From the NCBI GenBank assembly GCA_036403795.1, contig DASWQJ010000174.1, forward strand, positions 1 through 64,000: 64,000 nt of DNA, in the 5' to 3' direction. The first letter of the stretch is position 1; each line of letters opens with the position of its first letter. Source of the DNA: Stenotrophomonas_A sp036403795. Its GTDB lineage: Bacteria; Pseudomonadota; Gammaproteobacteria; Xanthomonadales; Xanthomonadaceae. The position numbers were made by a program, and so were the translations under genes. The notes under the pieces were generated by a model. It had not been told where the DNA came from. It was given only the letters and a program-made list of their open reading frames with translations, and searched no databases. Shown piece after piece: positions 9,198 to 17,556 of this stretch.

Positions 9198-9292
9198 AGC
9201 GCGCCCGGATGGCAGGGGCACGGGCATTGAACCTGCCTACCGACAGCCAGGCTGCGATCGGATCTGTCGATCTACCCAAATGAGATCAGCTA

Positions 9293-9320
9293 TTGAAGTT
9301 GACATGAGAATCATTATCAT
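9293..9320 (+). promoter_or_regulatory. hemP promoter with Fur box
   Basis: A 7-1-7 inverted repeat TGAGAAT-C-ATTATCA at 9305-9319 matches the Fur consensus TGATAATnATTATCA with one mismatch. It sits inside a plausible sigma-70 promoter: -35 TTGAAG at 9293-9298, a 16-base spacer, and -10 TATCAT at 9315-9320. Fur bound there would block the promoter when iron is plentiful. It lies 30 bases before the hemP start codon. Confidence 0.85.
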
Positions 9321-9349
9321 CTGTCCGTGTCAGCACGGAGAAACGGACG

Positions 9350-9547
9350 ATGACTGCTCAACCCATCCAGCTGCATCCCGAAGTTGCAACGCTGCGCGAG
9401 CGCGCCATCGCGCGCATCGTGCCCGCAGAAGACCTGCTCAGCAGTGACGCGCTGCTCAAGGGTCGCCGTGAAGTGCTTATCCAGCACGGTGACCGGATCT
9501 ACCGCCTGCGCCACACCAGCAACGACAAGTTGATCCTCACCAAGTAA
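9350..9547 (+). CDS. hemP: Hemin uptake protein HemP
   Basis: A 65-residue protein whose C-terminal half fits the HemP family: an SSDALLKGRREVLIQHGD core, then YRLRHTSNDKLILTK at the very end. HemP is a small cytoplasmic protein that in several proteobacteria is needed for haem uptake and for activating the haem receptor gene. GGAG lies upstream of the ATG. The Fur box at 9305-9319 says it is iron-repressed. Unusually, no TonB-dependent receptor or haem ABC transporter gene follows; the next gene is an unrelated DUF486 membrane protein. Confidence 0.93.
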   Translation: MTAQPIQLHPEVATLRERAIARIVPAEDLLSSDALLKGRREVLIQHGDRIYRLRHTSNDKLILTK

Positions 9548-9556
9548 GCCGGCACC

Positions 9557-9630
9557 GGCGGAGGAACCCGCTCTCTCCCCTCGGTTGCGGACGGGTGCAT
9601 CGCGCCCGCCCGGGCCGGGGTTCTTCCGCC
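9557..9630 (+). other. Long inverted repeat after hemP
   Basis: Arms GGCGGAGGAACCC (9557-9569) and GGGTTCTTCCGCC (9618-9630) are complementary over 13 positions with one mismatch, enclosing a GC-rich loop. It starts ten bases past the hemP stop and could end that transcript, but no T-tract follows, so its role is open. Confidence 0.4.
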
Positions 9631-9778
9631 TATGCTGCGGACGGCGCACCAGTTCGTGTTGCGACTCGTTCCAGCCGCGGATCCGACAGGCCGCCCATTG
9701 CCCCCGGCGGCGGCGCGGCTTCGCAATGTGGCCGGGCGCGCGCGTATGCTGCCTCACCCGATGCCGCGCGCGCCGCCG

Positions 9779-10123
9779 ATGCCTTTTACCGCCTACCTGT
9801 ATCCCGTGTTGTTGCTGATCGCCAGCAACGTCTTCATGACGGTCGCCTGGTACGGCCACCTCAAGTACAAGAGCGCGCCGCTGATGACCGTGATCCTGGT
9901 CAGCTGGGGCATCGCCTTCTTCGAATACTGCTTGCAGGTGCCGGGCAACCGCATGGGCAGCGCCGTCTACTCGGCGCCGCAACTCAAAGGCCTGCAGGAA
10001 GTGATCACCCTGCTGGTGTTCGCGGTGTTCTCGGCGACATACCTGGGCCAGCCGCTCAAGTGGAATCATTGGGCGGCCTTCGGCCTGATCGTCGTGGCCG
10101 CCTTGCTGATGTTCAAGGAATAA
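9779..10123 (+). CDS. DUF486 (DMT-like) small membrane protein
   Basis: A 114-residue protein with four predicted membrane helices. It shows the DUF486 pattern clearly: LLLIASNVFMTVAWYGHLK near the start, SWGIAFFEYCLQVPGNRMGS in the middle, QLKGLQEVITLLVFAVFS, and a final hydrophobic helix ending FKE. The family belongs to the drug/metabolite transporter superfamily, but no substrate is established. The start is uncertain because neither ATG 9779 nor the in-frame ATG at 9761 has a good ribosome site; I chose 9779 as it matches the family N-terminus (MPFTAYLYPVLLL). Confidence 0.85.
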   Translation: MPFTAYLYPVLLLIASNVFMTVAWYGHLKYKSAPLMTVILVSWGIAFFEYCLQVPGNRMGSAVYSAPQLKGLQEVITLLVFAVFSATYLGQPLKWNHWAAFGLIVVAALLMFKE

Positions 10124-10159
10124 GCGCGCCGCCGCCGGACCGACGGATCGGCGCGTCGA

Positions 10160-12643
10160 TCAGTCCTCCCGCAGGGCCAGCGCAGGCGGTACGCGAAGGA
10201 TGCGTCGAGTGCCCCACCAACCCGCCGCCATGCTCAGGGCGACACCTCCCAGCCCGCCCAGCAACAGGGATGGCCAAGGCGGGGACAACGCCAACTCGAA
10301 CGCTTGTTTTGCCACCAGTACGCCGATCACGGCGGCCGCGCCGACGGCCAGCAATGCCGCCGACAGCCCGAGCGCTCCAAACTCGACCAGGATGGCGCCC
10401 TGCAGCTGTCGTCGGCGTGCACCGAGCGTGCGCAGCACCGCGTTGTCGTATCGACGTTCGCCCGCGGTGGCCTGCAGTGCGGCCAACAACACCAGCGCAC
10501 CGGCCAGCAGGCTGAAGCCCATCACCAACTGCACCGCTTGTCCGACCTGTTCCATGACTTGGCGCACGCGAACCAGGATGGCGTCGATGTCCAGCACCGA
10601 GATGTTGGGATAGTCGCGGGTCAGCGCACCCAACGCACTGGCTTGCGAGCGCGGCAGATGGAAGCTGGAAATAAGGTTATAAGGCGCATCGCCCACCGCG
10701 CCTTCGTTGAGCAACAGGAAGAAGTTGACGCGGAACGAATCCCACTCGGCCTTGCGCATGCTGGTCACGGTGAAGGTGCGTTGCTGTTCGCCCAGTAGCA
10801 GGGTGAAGCGGTCGCCCAGGCCGATGCCATAGCGTTGCGCCCAGCCTTCTTCCACCGAGGCTTCCGCCGCCGTGCTGTCGGCGGCCCAGAAACGGCCAGC
10901 CGTGAGCGTGTTGGCCGGCGGGAAGTCGTGCCGCCAGGAAAAATTGACCGGGCGATTGGCGCCGTCGCCCTCGTCTTGCGGATCGCGATCCAGGCGTTGC
11001 GGGGCGTGCTCGTTGATCGCGGCCAAGCGACCGGTGCCGAACGGTTCCACTGCAGGCTGGGTCACGCCCAGTGCACGCAAATGCGCCAGCACGCTCGGCG
11101 CCTGCTCCGGCTGGATGTTCATCAGGAAATAGTTGGGCGTGTCGGCGGGCAGCCGTTCGCGCCACTGCCCCAGCAGGCCGGGACCGATCACCGCCAGCAG
11201 CAGCAACGCACAAAGCGATAACGACAGTCCGACCAGCTGCACCACGCTCAACGCGCGACGACGCGTCAATGAAGCCAGCCCCAAGCGCCAGGCCCCGCGC
11301 AAGCGACCCTGCAATCGGCGCAGCAGCCATAGCAGCAGCGCACCGAGCGTGGCCGCAACCACCGCCAGCGCGCCCAGTCCGCCCAATACCCAGCCGGCCA
11401 GCTTGGCATCGCCGGTGGCTTGTACCGTCAGCGCCAACGTCGCCGCCAGGGCGGCCACGTAGGCGAGCAGCGAAGTGGGCGGGACGGCCGCGAAGCTGCG
11501 GTTGAGCACACGCATCGGCGGCACATTGCGCAGCCGCAACAAGGGCGGCATGCCGAACCCCAACAGCAGCAGCAGGCCGATGCCAGCGCCAGCCAGGGCC
11601 GGAGTGGCCTGCGGCAAAGGCAGCCGATCCGGTACCAGGCTGCCCAGCGCCTGGACCAGGCCTGCCTGGGCCAGCAAACCCAATCCGATGCCCAGCAGGC
11701 AGGCCGGTACGGCCATCAACAGCAGTTGCAACGCCAAGGTTGCCAGCACGTCGCGCTGCCGCGCACCCAGGCAACGCAACACCGCGACCTGGTCGATGCG
11801 CCGCAGGGCGAAGCGATTGGCGGCCAGTGCGGTGGCCACGCCGGAGAGCAACACCGCCAGCAGTGCCGAAAGCGCCAGGAAACGACCCGCGCGGTCGAAC
11901 GCCGCACGCAGTCCGCGCTGGGTGTCCTCGATGCCGACCAGGCGATATTCGCTGGCCCGCGGTTTCAGCCAATCGCGAAACTGGGCGATCGCCTCGTCAG
12001 GGCCGGCGAACATCAACCGATACGCCGCGCGACTGCCGGGGCCCAGCAAGCCGGCGGCATCGACATCGGCGCGATTGACCATCAGCGGTGGCGCCAGTTG
12101 CATCAGTTCGCCGGAGGCATCCGGCTCGGCGGCCAGCACCCCGGCGATACGCACATGGCCGGCCCCCAGTTCCAGGTCGTCGCCCACGTGCAGGCCCAGC
12201 GCGTCCAGCAGGCGGGGGTCCGCATATGCCTGCCCCCGCATCGGCGGGCCGACCGGTCTCGCATCGGCGCCATTGCCCTGGGCAGAAACCTGCAGCACGC
12301 CGCGCAGCGGATAGCCAGCCGCGACGGCACGGACATTGGCCATCTGGCTGGCTTCGCCATGGAACAACACGCTGGGGAAGCTGACCATGCGCGTGCTCTG
12401 CAACCCACGCCGCCCGGCCTCGGCGGCGAATGCCTCGGGAATGTCCTGTCGACCCGTCACACCCAGGTCGCCGCCCAGCACTTCGGCCGCGCTGGAGGTA
12501 AGCGCCAGGGTGACGCGGTTGACCAGCGTGCCGACGGCGGTCATGACTGCCACGCCCAGCACCAGTGCGGCAAACACCGTCAACAAATCCCCCGCCAAGA
12601 ACTCGCGCCGCACCGCGCGTGCGGCCTGCCGCCAGATGTTCAT
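10160..12643 (-). CDS. ybbP: ABC transporter permease, YbbP family
   Basis: An 827-residue inner-membrane permease of the FtsX/MacB type. One N-terminal helix (about 18-45) precedes a periplasmic MacB-like core. Two clusters of helices follow (about 250-470 and 700-820), with FtsX-type segments such as ALSALLAVLLSGVATALAANRF and LRCLGARQRDVLATLALQ, repeated near the C-terminus (LRTLGARRRQLQGAIL). Its ATG (12641-12643) overlaps the stop codon of the ATPase gene by four bases (ATGA), so the two are translationally coupled. The ybbA-ybbP pair divergent from tesA is the same arrangement as in E. coli. The substrate of this exporter is not firmly established; lipophilic compounds are suspected. 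Confidence 0.93.
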   Translation of the reverse strand: MNIWRQAARAVRREFLAGDLLTVFAALVLGVAVMTAVGTLVNRVTLALTSSAAEVLGGDLGVTGRQDIPEAFAAEAGRRGLQSTRMVSFPSVLFHGEASQMANVRAVAAGYPLRGVLQVSAQGNGADARPVGPPMRGQAYADPRLLDALGLHVGDDLELGAGHVRIAGVLAAEPDASGELMQLAPPLMVNRADVDAAGLLGPGSRAAYRLMFAGPDEAIAQFRDWLKPRASEYRLVGIEDTQRGLRAAFDRAGRFLALSALLAVLLSGVATALAANRFALRRIDQVAVLRCLGARQRDVLATLALQLLLMAVPACLLGIGLGLLAQAGLVQALGSLVPDRLPLPQATPALAGAGIGLLLLLGFGMPPLLRLRNVPPMRVLNRSFAAVPPTSLLAYVAALAATLALTVQATGDAKLAGWVLGGLGALAVVAATLGALLLWLLRRLQGRLRGAWRLGLASLTRRRALSVVQLVGLSLSLCALLLLAVIGPGLLGQWRERLPADTPNYFLMNIQPEQAPSVLAHLRALGVTQPAVEPFGTGRLAAINEHAPQRLDRDPQDEGDGANRPVNFSWRHDFPPANTLTAGRFWAADSTAAEASVEEGWAQRYGIGLGDRFTLLLGEQQRTFTVTSMRKAEWDSFRVNFFLLLNEGAVGDAPYNLISSFHLPRSQASALGALTRDYPNISVLDIDAILVRVRQVMEQVGQAVQLVMGFSLLAGALVLLAALQATAGERRYDNAVLRTLGARRRQLQGAILVEFGALGLSAALLAVGAAAVIGVLVAKQAFELALSPPWPSLLLGGLGGVALSMAAGWWGTRRILRVPPALALRED

Positions 12644-13314
12644 GCGTCCACTTCCGCCTGCCGCTGCAGGCGCCCGCCTTCGATGCGATAGACGTGGCGA
12701 CAACGTTGGGCCAATTGCGGATCGTGCGTGACCAGCACCAGCGTCGTGTCGCTGCCGGCATTGAGGGCAAACAACAGGTCACTGATATGTTGCCCCGTCG
12801 CGTGGTCGAGGCTGCCGGTGGGCTCGTCGGCAAACAGGATGCGAGGGCGGGAGACGAAGGCGCGTGCCAGGGCGACGCGCTGCTGCTCCCCACCGGACAA
12901 CTGGCGCGGATAATGCCGCGCCCGTGCGGTCAGGCCCACCGCCGCCAAGACCTCGCGCACGCGTGCCGGATCCTCGCGTCCGGCCAGTTCCAGCGGCAGG
13001 GCAATGTTTTCCTCGGCCGTCAGTGCCGGCAGCAGATGGAAGCTCTGGAACACGAAACCGACTTCGCGCGCCCGTAGCGCGGCGCGGCGTTCTTCATCCA
13101 GTGATTCCAGTGGCTGGCCCGCCAATGCGATGCTGCCCCGGCTGGGCAGATCCAACCCGGCCAACAGCCCCAGCAACGTCGTCTTGCCCGAACCCGATGC
13201 GCCGACGATGGCTACGCTGTCGCCTTCATCGATGGTCAAGTCGATGCCATCGAGGATGTCCAGCGTGCCTTCGGGTCCGATGACCGACTTGCCTACGTCG
13301 CGTGCGTCGATCAC
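12640..13314 (-). CDS. ybbA: ABC transporter ATP-binding protein, YbbA family
   Basis: The nucleotide-binding partner of YbbP, closely resembling LolD/MacB ATPases. Walker A is GASGSGKTT, the Q-loop region reads GFVFQSFHLLP, the ABC signature is LSGGEQQRVALARA, Walker B is ILFADEPTG, and the switch is VLVTHD. I place the start at GTG 13312-13314, giving about 224 residues and an N-terminus that aligns with YbbA; an upstream in-frame start at 13401 would add 29 residues and run under the tesA leader. It is divergent from tesA, whose start lies 46 bases away, so the two promoters must share a very short region. Confidence 0.92.
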   Translation of the reverse strand: MIDARDVGKSVIGPEGTLDILDGIDLTIDEGDSVAIVGASGSGKTTLLGLLAGLDLPSRGSIALAGQPLESLDEERRAALRAREVGFVFQSFHLLPALTAEENIALPLELAGREDPARVREVLAAVGLTARARHYPRQLSGGEQQRVALARAFVSRPRILFADEPTGSLDHATGQHISDLLFALNAGSDTTLVLVTHDPQLAQRCRHVYRIEGGRLQRQAEVDA

Positions 13315-13360
13315 CGTGGGGCGTGAGGAAAAAGGCAGGCTGTCGATGAGGAGTCTCCGG

Positions 13361-14023
13361 ATGCGTACGTTCAAAGATGCAACGAAACAGGGGCGCGCCA
13401 CTGCATGGCGTTGGCTGCTTGCATGCTGTCTGCTTCTGCTTCTGCCGCTGCTCGCCTATGCCAAAGGTCCAGGCCCGGTATTGGTGGTGGGCGACAGTCT
13501 CAGTGCCGCCCACAACATACCGGTCCAGTCTGGCTGGGTGAGCCTGTTGGAGCAGCGTCTCAAGCAACAGATGGCGGCACCTCCGCCGGTGATCAATGCC
13601 TCGATCAGCGGAGAGACCACCTCCGGCGCGTTGACCCGCCTGCCGGCGCTGCTGCAGAAGCATCGGCCAGCCGTGGTGGTGATCGAGCTGGGAGGCAATG
13701 ACGCCCTGCGCGGCCTGACGCCTGCGCAGTTGCAAGCCAACCTCGAACGCATGATCGTGTTGTCCACGCAGGCCGGAGCAAGGGTGCTGCTGCTGGGCAT
13801 CGACGTGCCTCCCAACTATGGGCCGGCTTATCGCCAGCGGCTGCGCAAGGTCTACGCCGACCTGGCCTCGCAACATCAGGTCGCGCTGGTGCCGTTCTTC
13901 CTGGAAGGGGTAGCCCTGCAGCCATCGCTGATGCAATCCGATGGTTTGCATCCGACCGCGGCCGCACAGCCCAAGGTGCTGGAAAACGTTTGGCCTGCTT
14001 TGAAGCGGATTGTAAATGACTGA
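13361..14023 (+). CDS. tesA: Thioesterase I / lysophospholipase (arylesterase)
   Basis: A periplasmic SGNH-type hydrolase that cleaves acyl-CoA thioesters, lysophospholipids and esters. The 220-residue product has a signal peptide (RWLLACCLLLLLPLLAYA, cleavage near residue 34). It then shows the four SGNH blocks: VVGDSLSAAHN with the nucleophile Ser46, the Gly block in NASISGETTSG, ELGGNDALRG, and the Asp-His block SDGLHPTAAAQ. GAGGAG lies seven bases before ATG 13361, which decides it over the ATG at 13346. It is divergent from ybbA-ybbP, as in E. coli. Confidence 0.94.
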   Translation: MRTFKDATKQGRATAWRWLLACCLLLLLPLLAYAKGPGPVLVVGDSLSAAHNIPVQSGWVSLLEQRLKQQMAAPPPVINASISGETTSGALTRLPALLQKHRPAVVVIELGGNDALRGLTPAQLQANLERMIVLSTQAGARVLLLGIDVPPNYGPAYRQRLRKVYADLASQHQVALVPFFLEGVALQPSLMQSDGLHPTAAAQPKVLENVWPALKRIVND

Positions 14024-14038
14024 TTGGTAACGTTTTAT
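14010..14038 (+). promoter_or_regulatory. Candidate promoter of the two-component operon
   Basis: TTGTAA (14010-14015), a 17-base spacer and TTTTAT (14033-14038), followed by an AT-rich run that is unusual for this genome. It begins inside the last codons of tesA and would start a leader of roughly 70 bases before the response regulator. It is a prediction from consensus only. Confidence 0.4.
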
Positions 14039-14114
14039 TTTTTCTGGTTTGTCTTCACATCCCATCCACCCAGGATGCGGCATGTTTCACAAAGCTGAAG
14101 ACCGAGGGAACTCC

Positions 14115-14828
14115 ATGCGTCAGACCAAAGAGACGTCCGGCCTTGTGCTGGTCGTGGAAGACAACCGCAACATCTCCGAAATGATCGGCGAGTACCTGGA
14201 AGGCCGTGGCTTCGAGGTGGACTATGCCTGCGACGGCCTGGACGGTTATCGCCTGGCTGCCGAGAACAGCTACGACGTGGTGGTGCTCGATCTGATGCTG
14301 CCGCGCCTGGACGGCATCGAGGTCTGTCGCCGCCTGCGCAACGATGCCCGCAAGTCCACCCCGGTGCTGATGTTGACGGCGCGCGATACGTTGGACGACA
14401 AGCTGACGGGACTGGGTTTCGGCGCAGACGATTACCTGACCAAGCCATTCGCCATCCAGGAGCTGGAAGCGCGGTTGCGCGCCCTGATCCGCCGCGAGCG
14501 CCGCCAGGTCGGATCCGAAGTGCTGAAGGTGGCCGACCTGGTGCTGGATCCGGTCAGCATGCGAGCCACGCGGGCCGGCACGGAGCTGCAGCTGTCGCCG
14601 ATCGGCCTGCGCCTGCTGACGATCCTCATGCGCGAATCACCGCGCGTGGTGACCCGCCAGGAGATCGAGCGCGAGATCTGGGGCAATGGACTGCCGGATT
14701 CCGATACGTTGCGCAGCCACCTCTACAACCTGCGAAAGATCATCGACAAGCCGTTCGATCGTCCGCTGCTGCACACCGTGCAGAGCGCCGGCTATCGCAT
14801 CGCCGACATCGCCCAGCCGATGGGCTGA
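14115..14828 (+). CDS. OmpR/PhoB-type response regulator
   Basis: A 237-residue DNA-binding response regulator. The receiver domain (about 10-125) has the acidic pocket in VVEDN, the phosphoacceptor Asp59 in VVVLDLMLPRLDG, Thr88 in LTARD and Lys110 in YLTKPF. The winged-helix effector domain (about 135-235) ends with the usual RSHLYNLRKIIDKPF and VQSAGYRI blocks. The ATG at 14115 has GAGGGAA upstream; a start at 14049 is less likely. The histidine kinase gene follows after 166 bases holding two hairpins. It does not match a named system closely enough for me to give a symbol. Confidence 0.94.
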   Translation: MRQTKETSGLVLVVEDNRNISEMIGEYLEGRGFEVDYACDGLDGYRLAAENSYDVVVLDLMLPRLDGIEVCRRLRNDARKSTPVLMLTARDTLDDKLTGLGFGADDYLTKPFAIQELEARLRALIRRERRQVGSEVLKVADLVLDPVSMRATRAGTELQLSPIGLRLLTILMRESPRVVTRQEIEREIWGNGLPDSDTLRSHLYNLRKIIDKPFDRPLLHTVQSAGYRIADIAQPMG

Positions 14829-14839
14829 GTCTGCACTGA

Positions 14840-14855
14840 CAGCACTTCGGTGCTG
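14840..14855 (+). other. TTCG-loop hairpin between response regulator and kinase
   Basis: CAGCAC-TTCG-GTGCTG is a perfect 6-bp stem on a stable tetraloop, 11 bases past the regulator stop. No T-tract follows. It could slow exonucleases or partly end transcription before the kinase gene. Confidence 0.55.
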
Positions 14856-14878
14856 CCGGTGGCTTGCGATCCCAACCT

Positions 14879-14918
14879 GTAGTCCCGTGCCGCGGCAGAT
14901 GACGCCGTGGCACGGGAC
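14879..14918 (+). repeat. GTAG-headed REP-type hairpin
   Basis: A GTAG tetranucleotide (14879-14882) leads into a stem of 10 bp (14882-14891 with 14909-14918) with a further inner 4 bp (14893-14896 with 14904-14907) and a seven-base loop. GTAG heads before a hairpin are the hallmark of the SMAG REP elements described in Stenotrophomonas. Assignment to that family is by pattern only. Confidence 0.6.
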
Positions 14919-14994
14919 CGACGGGCCAGCCTGCTCGACAGGGGGATCAAATCCGCGGTCGCCACGATCGCGGCGCTATTGCCTGGAAGTCCCC

Positions 14995-16266
14995 ATGCCT
15001 CACGGCTTGCCGCGCAAAATCCGCATCGCCTTCATCTTGCAGGCCGTGCTTGCCAGTCTGGCCATCCTGTTGGGTGGCTATCTGGTATCGGTGGTGATCA
15101 AGCACGGCCTGGTGCGCTCGCTGCTGCAAGATGAAGCCGCGCACTACTGGCAGCTTTACGAAGCCTCGCCCGCACAACCACCACCCAACACCGCCAACAT
15201 CCGCGGGTACCTGGTCGCCAGTGGTCGTTCCACGCTGTCGCTGCCGACGAACCTTCGCACCCTCGGCCCAGGTTTCCATGAGTTGGAAGGCGATGACGAG
15301 CTGGTGCTGGTGGAGCCGCGCCCGGCAGGCAGCCTGTACCTGGTGTTCCTGCGCTCGGAAGCCGAACGCATGGCGTTCTGGTTCGGCATCGTGCCGGTGT
15401 TGTTGATCCTGCTGGCCATCTACGGCGTGTCGTGGATCACTTACCGCTTGTCCAAGCGGCTGGTGTCGCCAGTGAACTGGCTGGCGCGACGCGTATCGCG
15501 TTGGGATCCGCGCAATCCCGACGTCGAAGAACTGGCGCCGTCCAAGCTGCCGGCGGACCTGCAAGGAGAGACGCGCCAGCTGGCCTCGGCGCTGCATTCG
15601 CTGGGAGTGCGCGTGCGAGATCACGTCACCCGCGAGCGCAACTTCACTCGCGACGCCAGCCACGAACTACGCACGCCGCTGACCGTCATCCGTGTCGCCA
15701 GCGACATGGCACTGGGCGATCCGGACATGCCGCCGCGCCTGGAGCGCAGCCTGCGTCGGATCCAGCGCGCAGGTCGCGACATGGAGGCGGTGATCGATGC
15801 GTTCCTGATCCTGGCGCGCGAAGCGGAGATCGAACCGCAGAGCGAGACCTTCGACGCAGCCGAAGTAGTGGCCGACGAGGTGGAGAGCGCGCGCGAGCTG
15901 CTGGGCTCGCGGCCGGTGGAACTGCGCGTGCGACTCAGCAATGATCTGCAACTGCACGCGCCGCCCCGCGTGCTGCGCGTGGTCTTGAGCAACCTGTTGC
16001 GCAATGCCTGCGCCTACACCGACCAAGGCAGCATCGAAGTCGAAGTGGCGGCCGATCGGATCGTGGTTCGCGATACCGGCATCGGCATGTCGCCCGAAGC
16101 GGCCGAGCGCGCCTTCGAGCCGTTCTTCCGCGCCGAACCGACGCGACCGCAGGGCACGGGCCTGGGCCTGTCGATCGTGCGCCGCCTGTGCGATCGATTC
16201 GGCTGGCGTGCCGAGCTCGATACCCAGCCCGGCGTCGGCACCTCGGTGTCGGTGGTGTTCGGCTAA
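14995..16266 (+). CDS. HAMP-type sensor histidine kinase
   Basis: A 423-residue membrane sensor paired with the regulator upstream. A first helix (about 11-35) and a second (about 127-150) flank a periplasmic sensor of roughly 90 residues with no recognised fold. A linker follows, then the dimerisation domain with phosphoacceptor His223 in DASHELRTPLT, and the ATPase domain with the N box (LSNLLRNACAYT), G1 (VRDTGIGM), F box (FEPFF) and G2 (GTGLGLSIV). GGAAG precedes the ATG. The intergenic hairpins suggest it is made in lower amounts than its regulator. The gene converges with the SGNH hydrolase gene, with only six bases between the two ends. Confidence 0.94.
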   Translation: MPHGLPRKIRIAFILQAVLASLAILLGGYLVSVVIKHGLVRSLLQDEAAHYWQLYEASPAQPPPNTANIRGYLVASGRSTLSLPTNLRTLGPGFHELEGDDELVLVEPRPAGSLYLVFLRSEAERMAFWFGIVPVLLILLAIYGVSWITYRLSKRLVSPVNWLARRVSRWDPRNPDVEELAPSKLPADLQGETRQLASALHSLGVRVRDHVTRERNFTRDASHELRTPLTVIRVASDMALGDPDMPPRLERSLRRIQRAGRDMEAVIDAFLILAREAEIEPQSETFDAAEVVADEVESARELLGSRPVELRVRLSNDLQLHAPPRVLRVVLSNLLRNACAYTDQGSIEVEVAADRIVVRDTGIGMSPEAAERAFEPFFRAEPTRPQGTGLGLSIVRRLCDRFGWRAELDTQPGVGTSVSVVFG

Positions 16267-16272
16267 GCCGGC

Positions 16273-16968
16273 TCAGCGCGCCAGTTCGGGCGCCACGACC
16301 TGGCGCCAGATGGCGTAGCCGGCAGGCGTCATGTGCAGCCTGTCCTCGCGGAAGAGCTCGGGCCGGGGTTGCCCATCGGCGCCCAGCATCGGCGTGTACA
16401 CATCCAGGTAATCGACTGCTGGCAGGCCTCGCGCGCTGTCGCGCACCAGCGCATTGGCCTCGGCGATCTTCGGCAGCAGCTGCGCCCGCGACGGGCTGGG
16501 CTTGATCGAGATGAAGGCGATGCGGGTGTCGGGCAGTTCGCGGCGCACGCGCGTGACGAAGCCGACGAAATCGTCGCGGACCTGCTGCGGGCTGCGCCCG
16601 TTGGCCAGGTCGTTGTCACCGGCATAGAAGAGCACCAGGCGCGGGGCATAAGGCAGCACGATGCGATCGGCATACCAAGTGCTGTCCCGCACCTCGGATC
16701 CGCCAAAGCCGCGGTTGATCACCGGCTGGCCCGGGAAGTCGGCTGCCAGCGACTCCCACATCCGGATCGACGAGCTGCCCACGAACAGCACGCCGTGCCT
16801 GGGCGGTGGTTGCTTGGCGTCCAGCGCGGCGAATCGCTGCATGTCTTCTTCCCAGGCCGGGTTGGATACCTGGTCGGGGACGCGGGGCGGCGGGGGCGTG
16901 CGGGCCTGGACGCCGAAGGCGAGCAAACTCAGGCCCAACAGGGCATTTCGCAGCAGTGGACGGACCAT
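16273..16968 (-). CDS. Exported SGNH/GDSL hydrolase
   Basis: A 231-residue secreted esterase-like enzyme. A signal peptide (RPLLRNALLGLSLLAFGVQA) is followed by the SGNH blocks: VLFVGSSSIRMW with the catalytic Ser, RGFGGSEVRDS, YAGDNDLANG with Asn, and EDRLHMTPAGY with Asp and His. The lineage looks like the GDSL_2 acetylhydrolase-type group, distinct from TesA; the substrate is unknown. AAGGAG directly upstream of ATG 16966-16968 settles the start. It is transcribed toward the histidine kinase gene and divergently from dgkA. Confidence 0.88.
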   Translation of the reverse strand: MVRPLLRNALLGLSLLAFGVQARTPPPPRVPDQVSNPAWEEDMQRFAALDAKQPPPRHGVLFVGSSSIRMWESLAADFPGQPVINRGFGGSEVRDSTWYADRIVLPYAPRLVLFYAGDNDLANGRSPQQVRDDFVGFVTRVRRELPDTRIAFISIKPSPSRAQLLPKIAEANALVRDSARGLPAVDYLDVYTPMLGADGQPRPELFREDRLHMTPAGYAIWRQVVAPELAR

Positions 16969-17033
16969 GCGGACTCCTTGGAGGGCATACCAGCAGGCCA
17001 TTGATAGTGCGTCACCGGCCGGGTGGTCGCAAA

Positions 17034-17066
17034 CGCCCCCGGGACCGGTGCCGGCCGGCGGGGGCG
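17034..17066. other. GC-rich inverted repeat in the SGNH hydrolase/dgkA divergent region
   Basis: CGCCCCC (17034-17040) pairs with GGGGGCG (17060-17066) around a GC-rich loop. It lies between two divergent starts, so it is not a terminator for either; its function is unknown. Confidence 0.35.
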
Positions 17067-17175
17067 GTGGGCAGGCGCTTGTGGCAAAATCCGCGTTCCC
17101 ATCCGCTACTGCCATCGCCCATGTCCCTGGTTTCCATTGTGACTCGCCACCGCGGCACGCAAGCGGGCTGACGGC

Positions 17176-17556
17176 ATGGCGGATCATCCGGGACATCTCC
17201 CGCGCGGCCCCGGCCGCATCTTCAAGGCCGCGGTGTGGTCGATGCAGGGATTGCGGGCCGCCTGGCTGCACGAGTCCTCGTTCCGGCTGGAGGTCTACCT
17301 GTCCATCGTCCTGGTGCCGGCGGCGCTATGGCTGGGGCAGGGTCCGATCGAACGCGCACTGATGATCGGCTCGTTGCTGCTGGTGCTGGCGATGGAGCTC
17401 GCCAACTCGGCGATCGAGGCCGTGATCGAGCGCTATGGACCCGAGCACCATGAGTTGGCCGGTCGAGCCAAGGACATGGGATCGGCGGCGGTATTCGTGC
17501 TGATGGTCAACGTGTTGGTGTGCTGGGGGCTGATTGTCGCCCCGCGCTTGTTTTGA
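17176..17556 (+). CDS. dgkA: Diacylglycerol kinase
   Basis: DgkA is a small trimeric inner-membrane kinase that recycles diacylglycerol to phosphatidic acid, chiefly the by-product of glucan and lipid A decoration. The 126-residue product has the amphipathic N-terminus, three membrane helices and the catalytic signature ELANSAIEAVIERYGPE followed by LAGRAKDMGSAAV, essentially the E. coli active site. Its stop codon lies within the first copy of a 15-bp tandem duplication (17543-17572). A TerC-family gene follows 39 bases later in the same direction. Confidence 0.96.
   Translation: MADHPGHLPRGPGRIFKAAVWSMQGLRAAWLHESSFRLEVYLSIVLVPAALWLGQGPIERALMIGSLLLVLAMELANSAIEAVIERYGPEHHELAGRAKDMGSAAVFVLMVNVLVCWGLIVAPRLF

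Noticed and set aside
11420..12691. A 423-residue glutamine-rich plus-strand frame opposite ybbP
   Set aside because: The Gln/Arg-rich composition is the mirror of Leu/Ala-rich permease helices, not a real protein.
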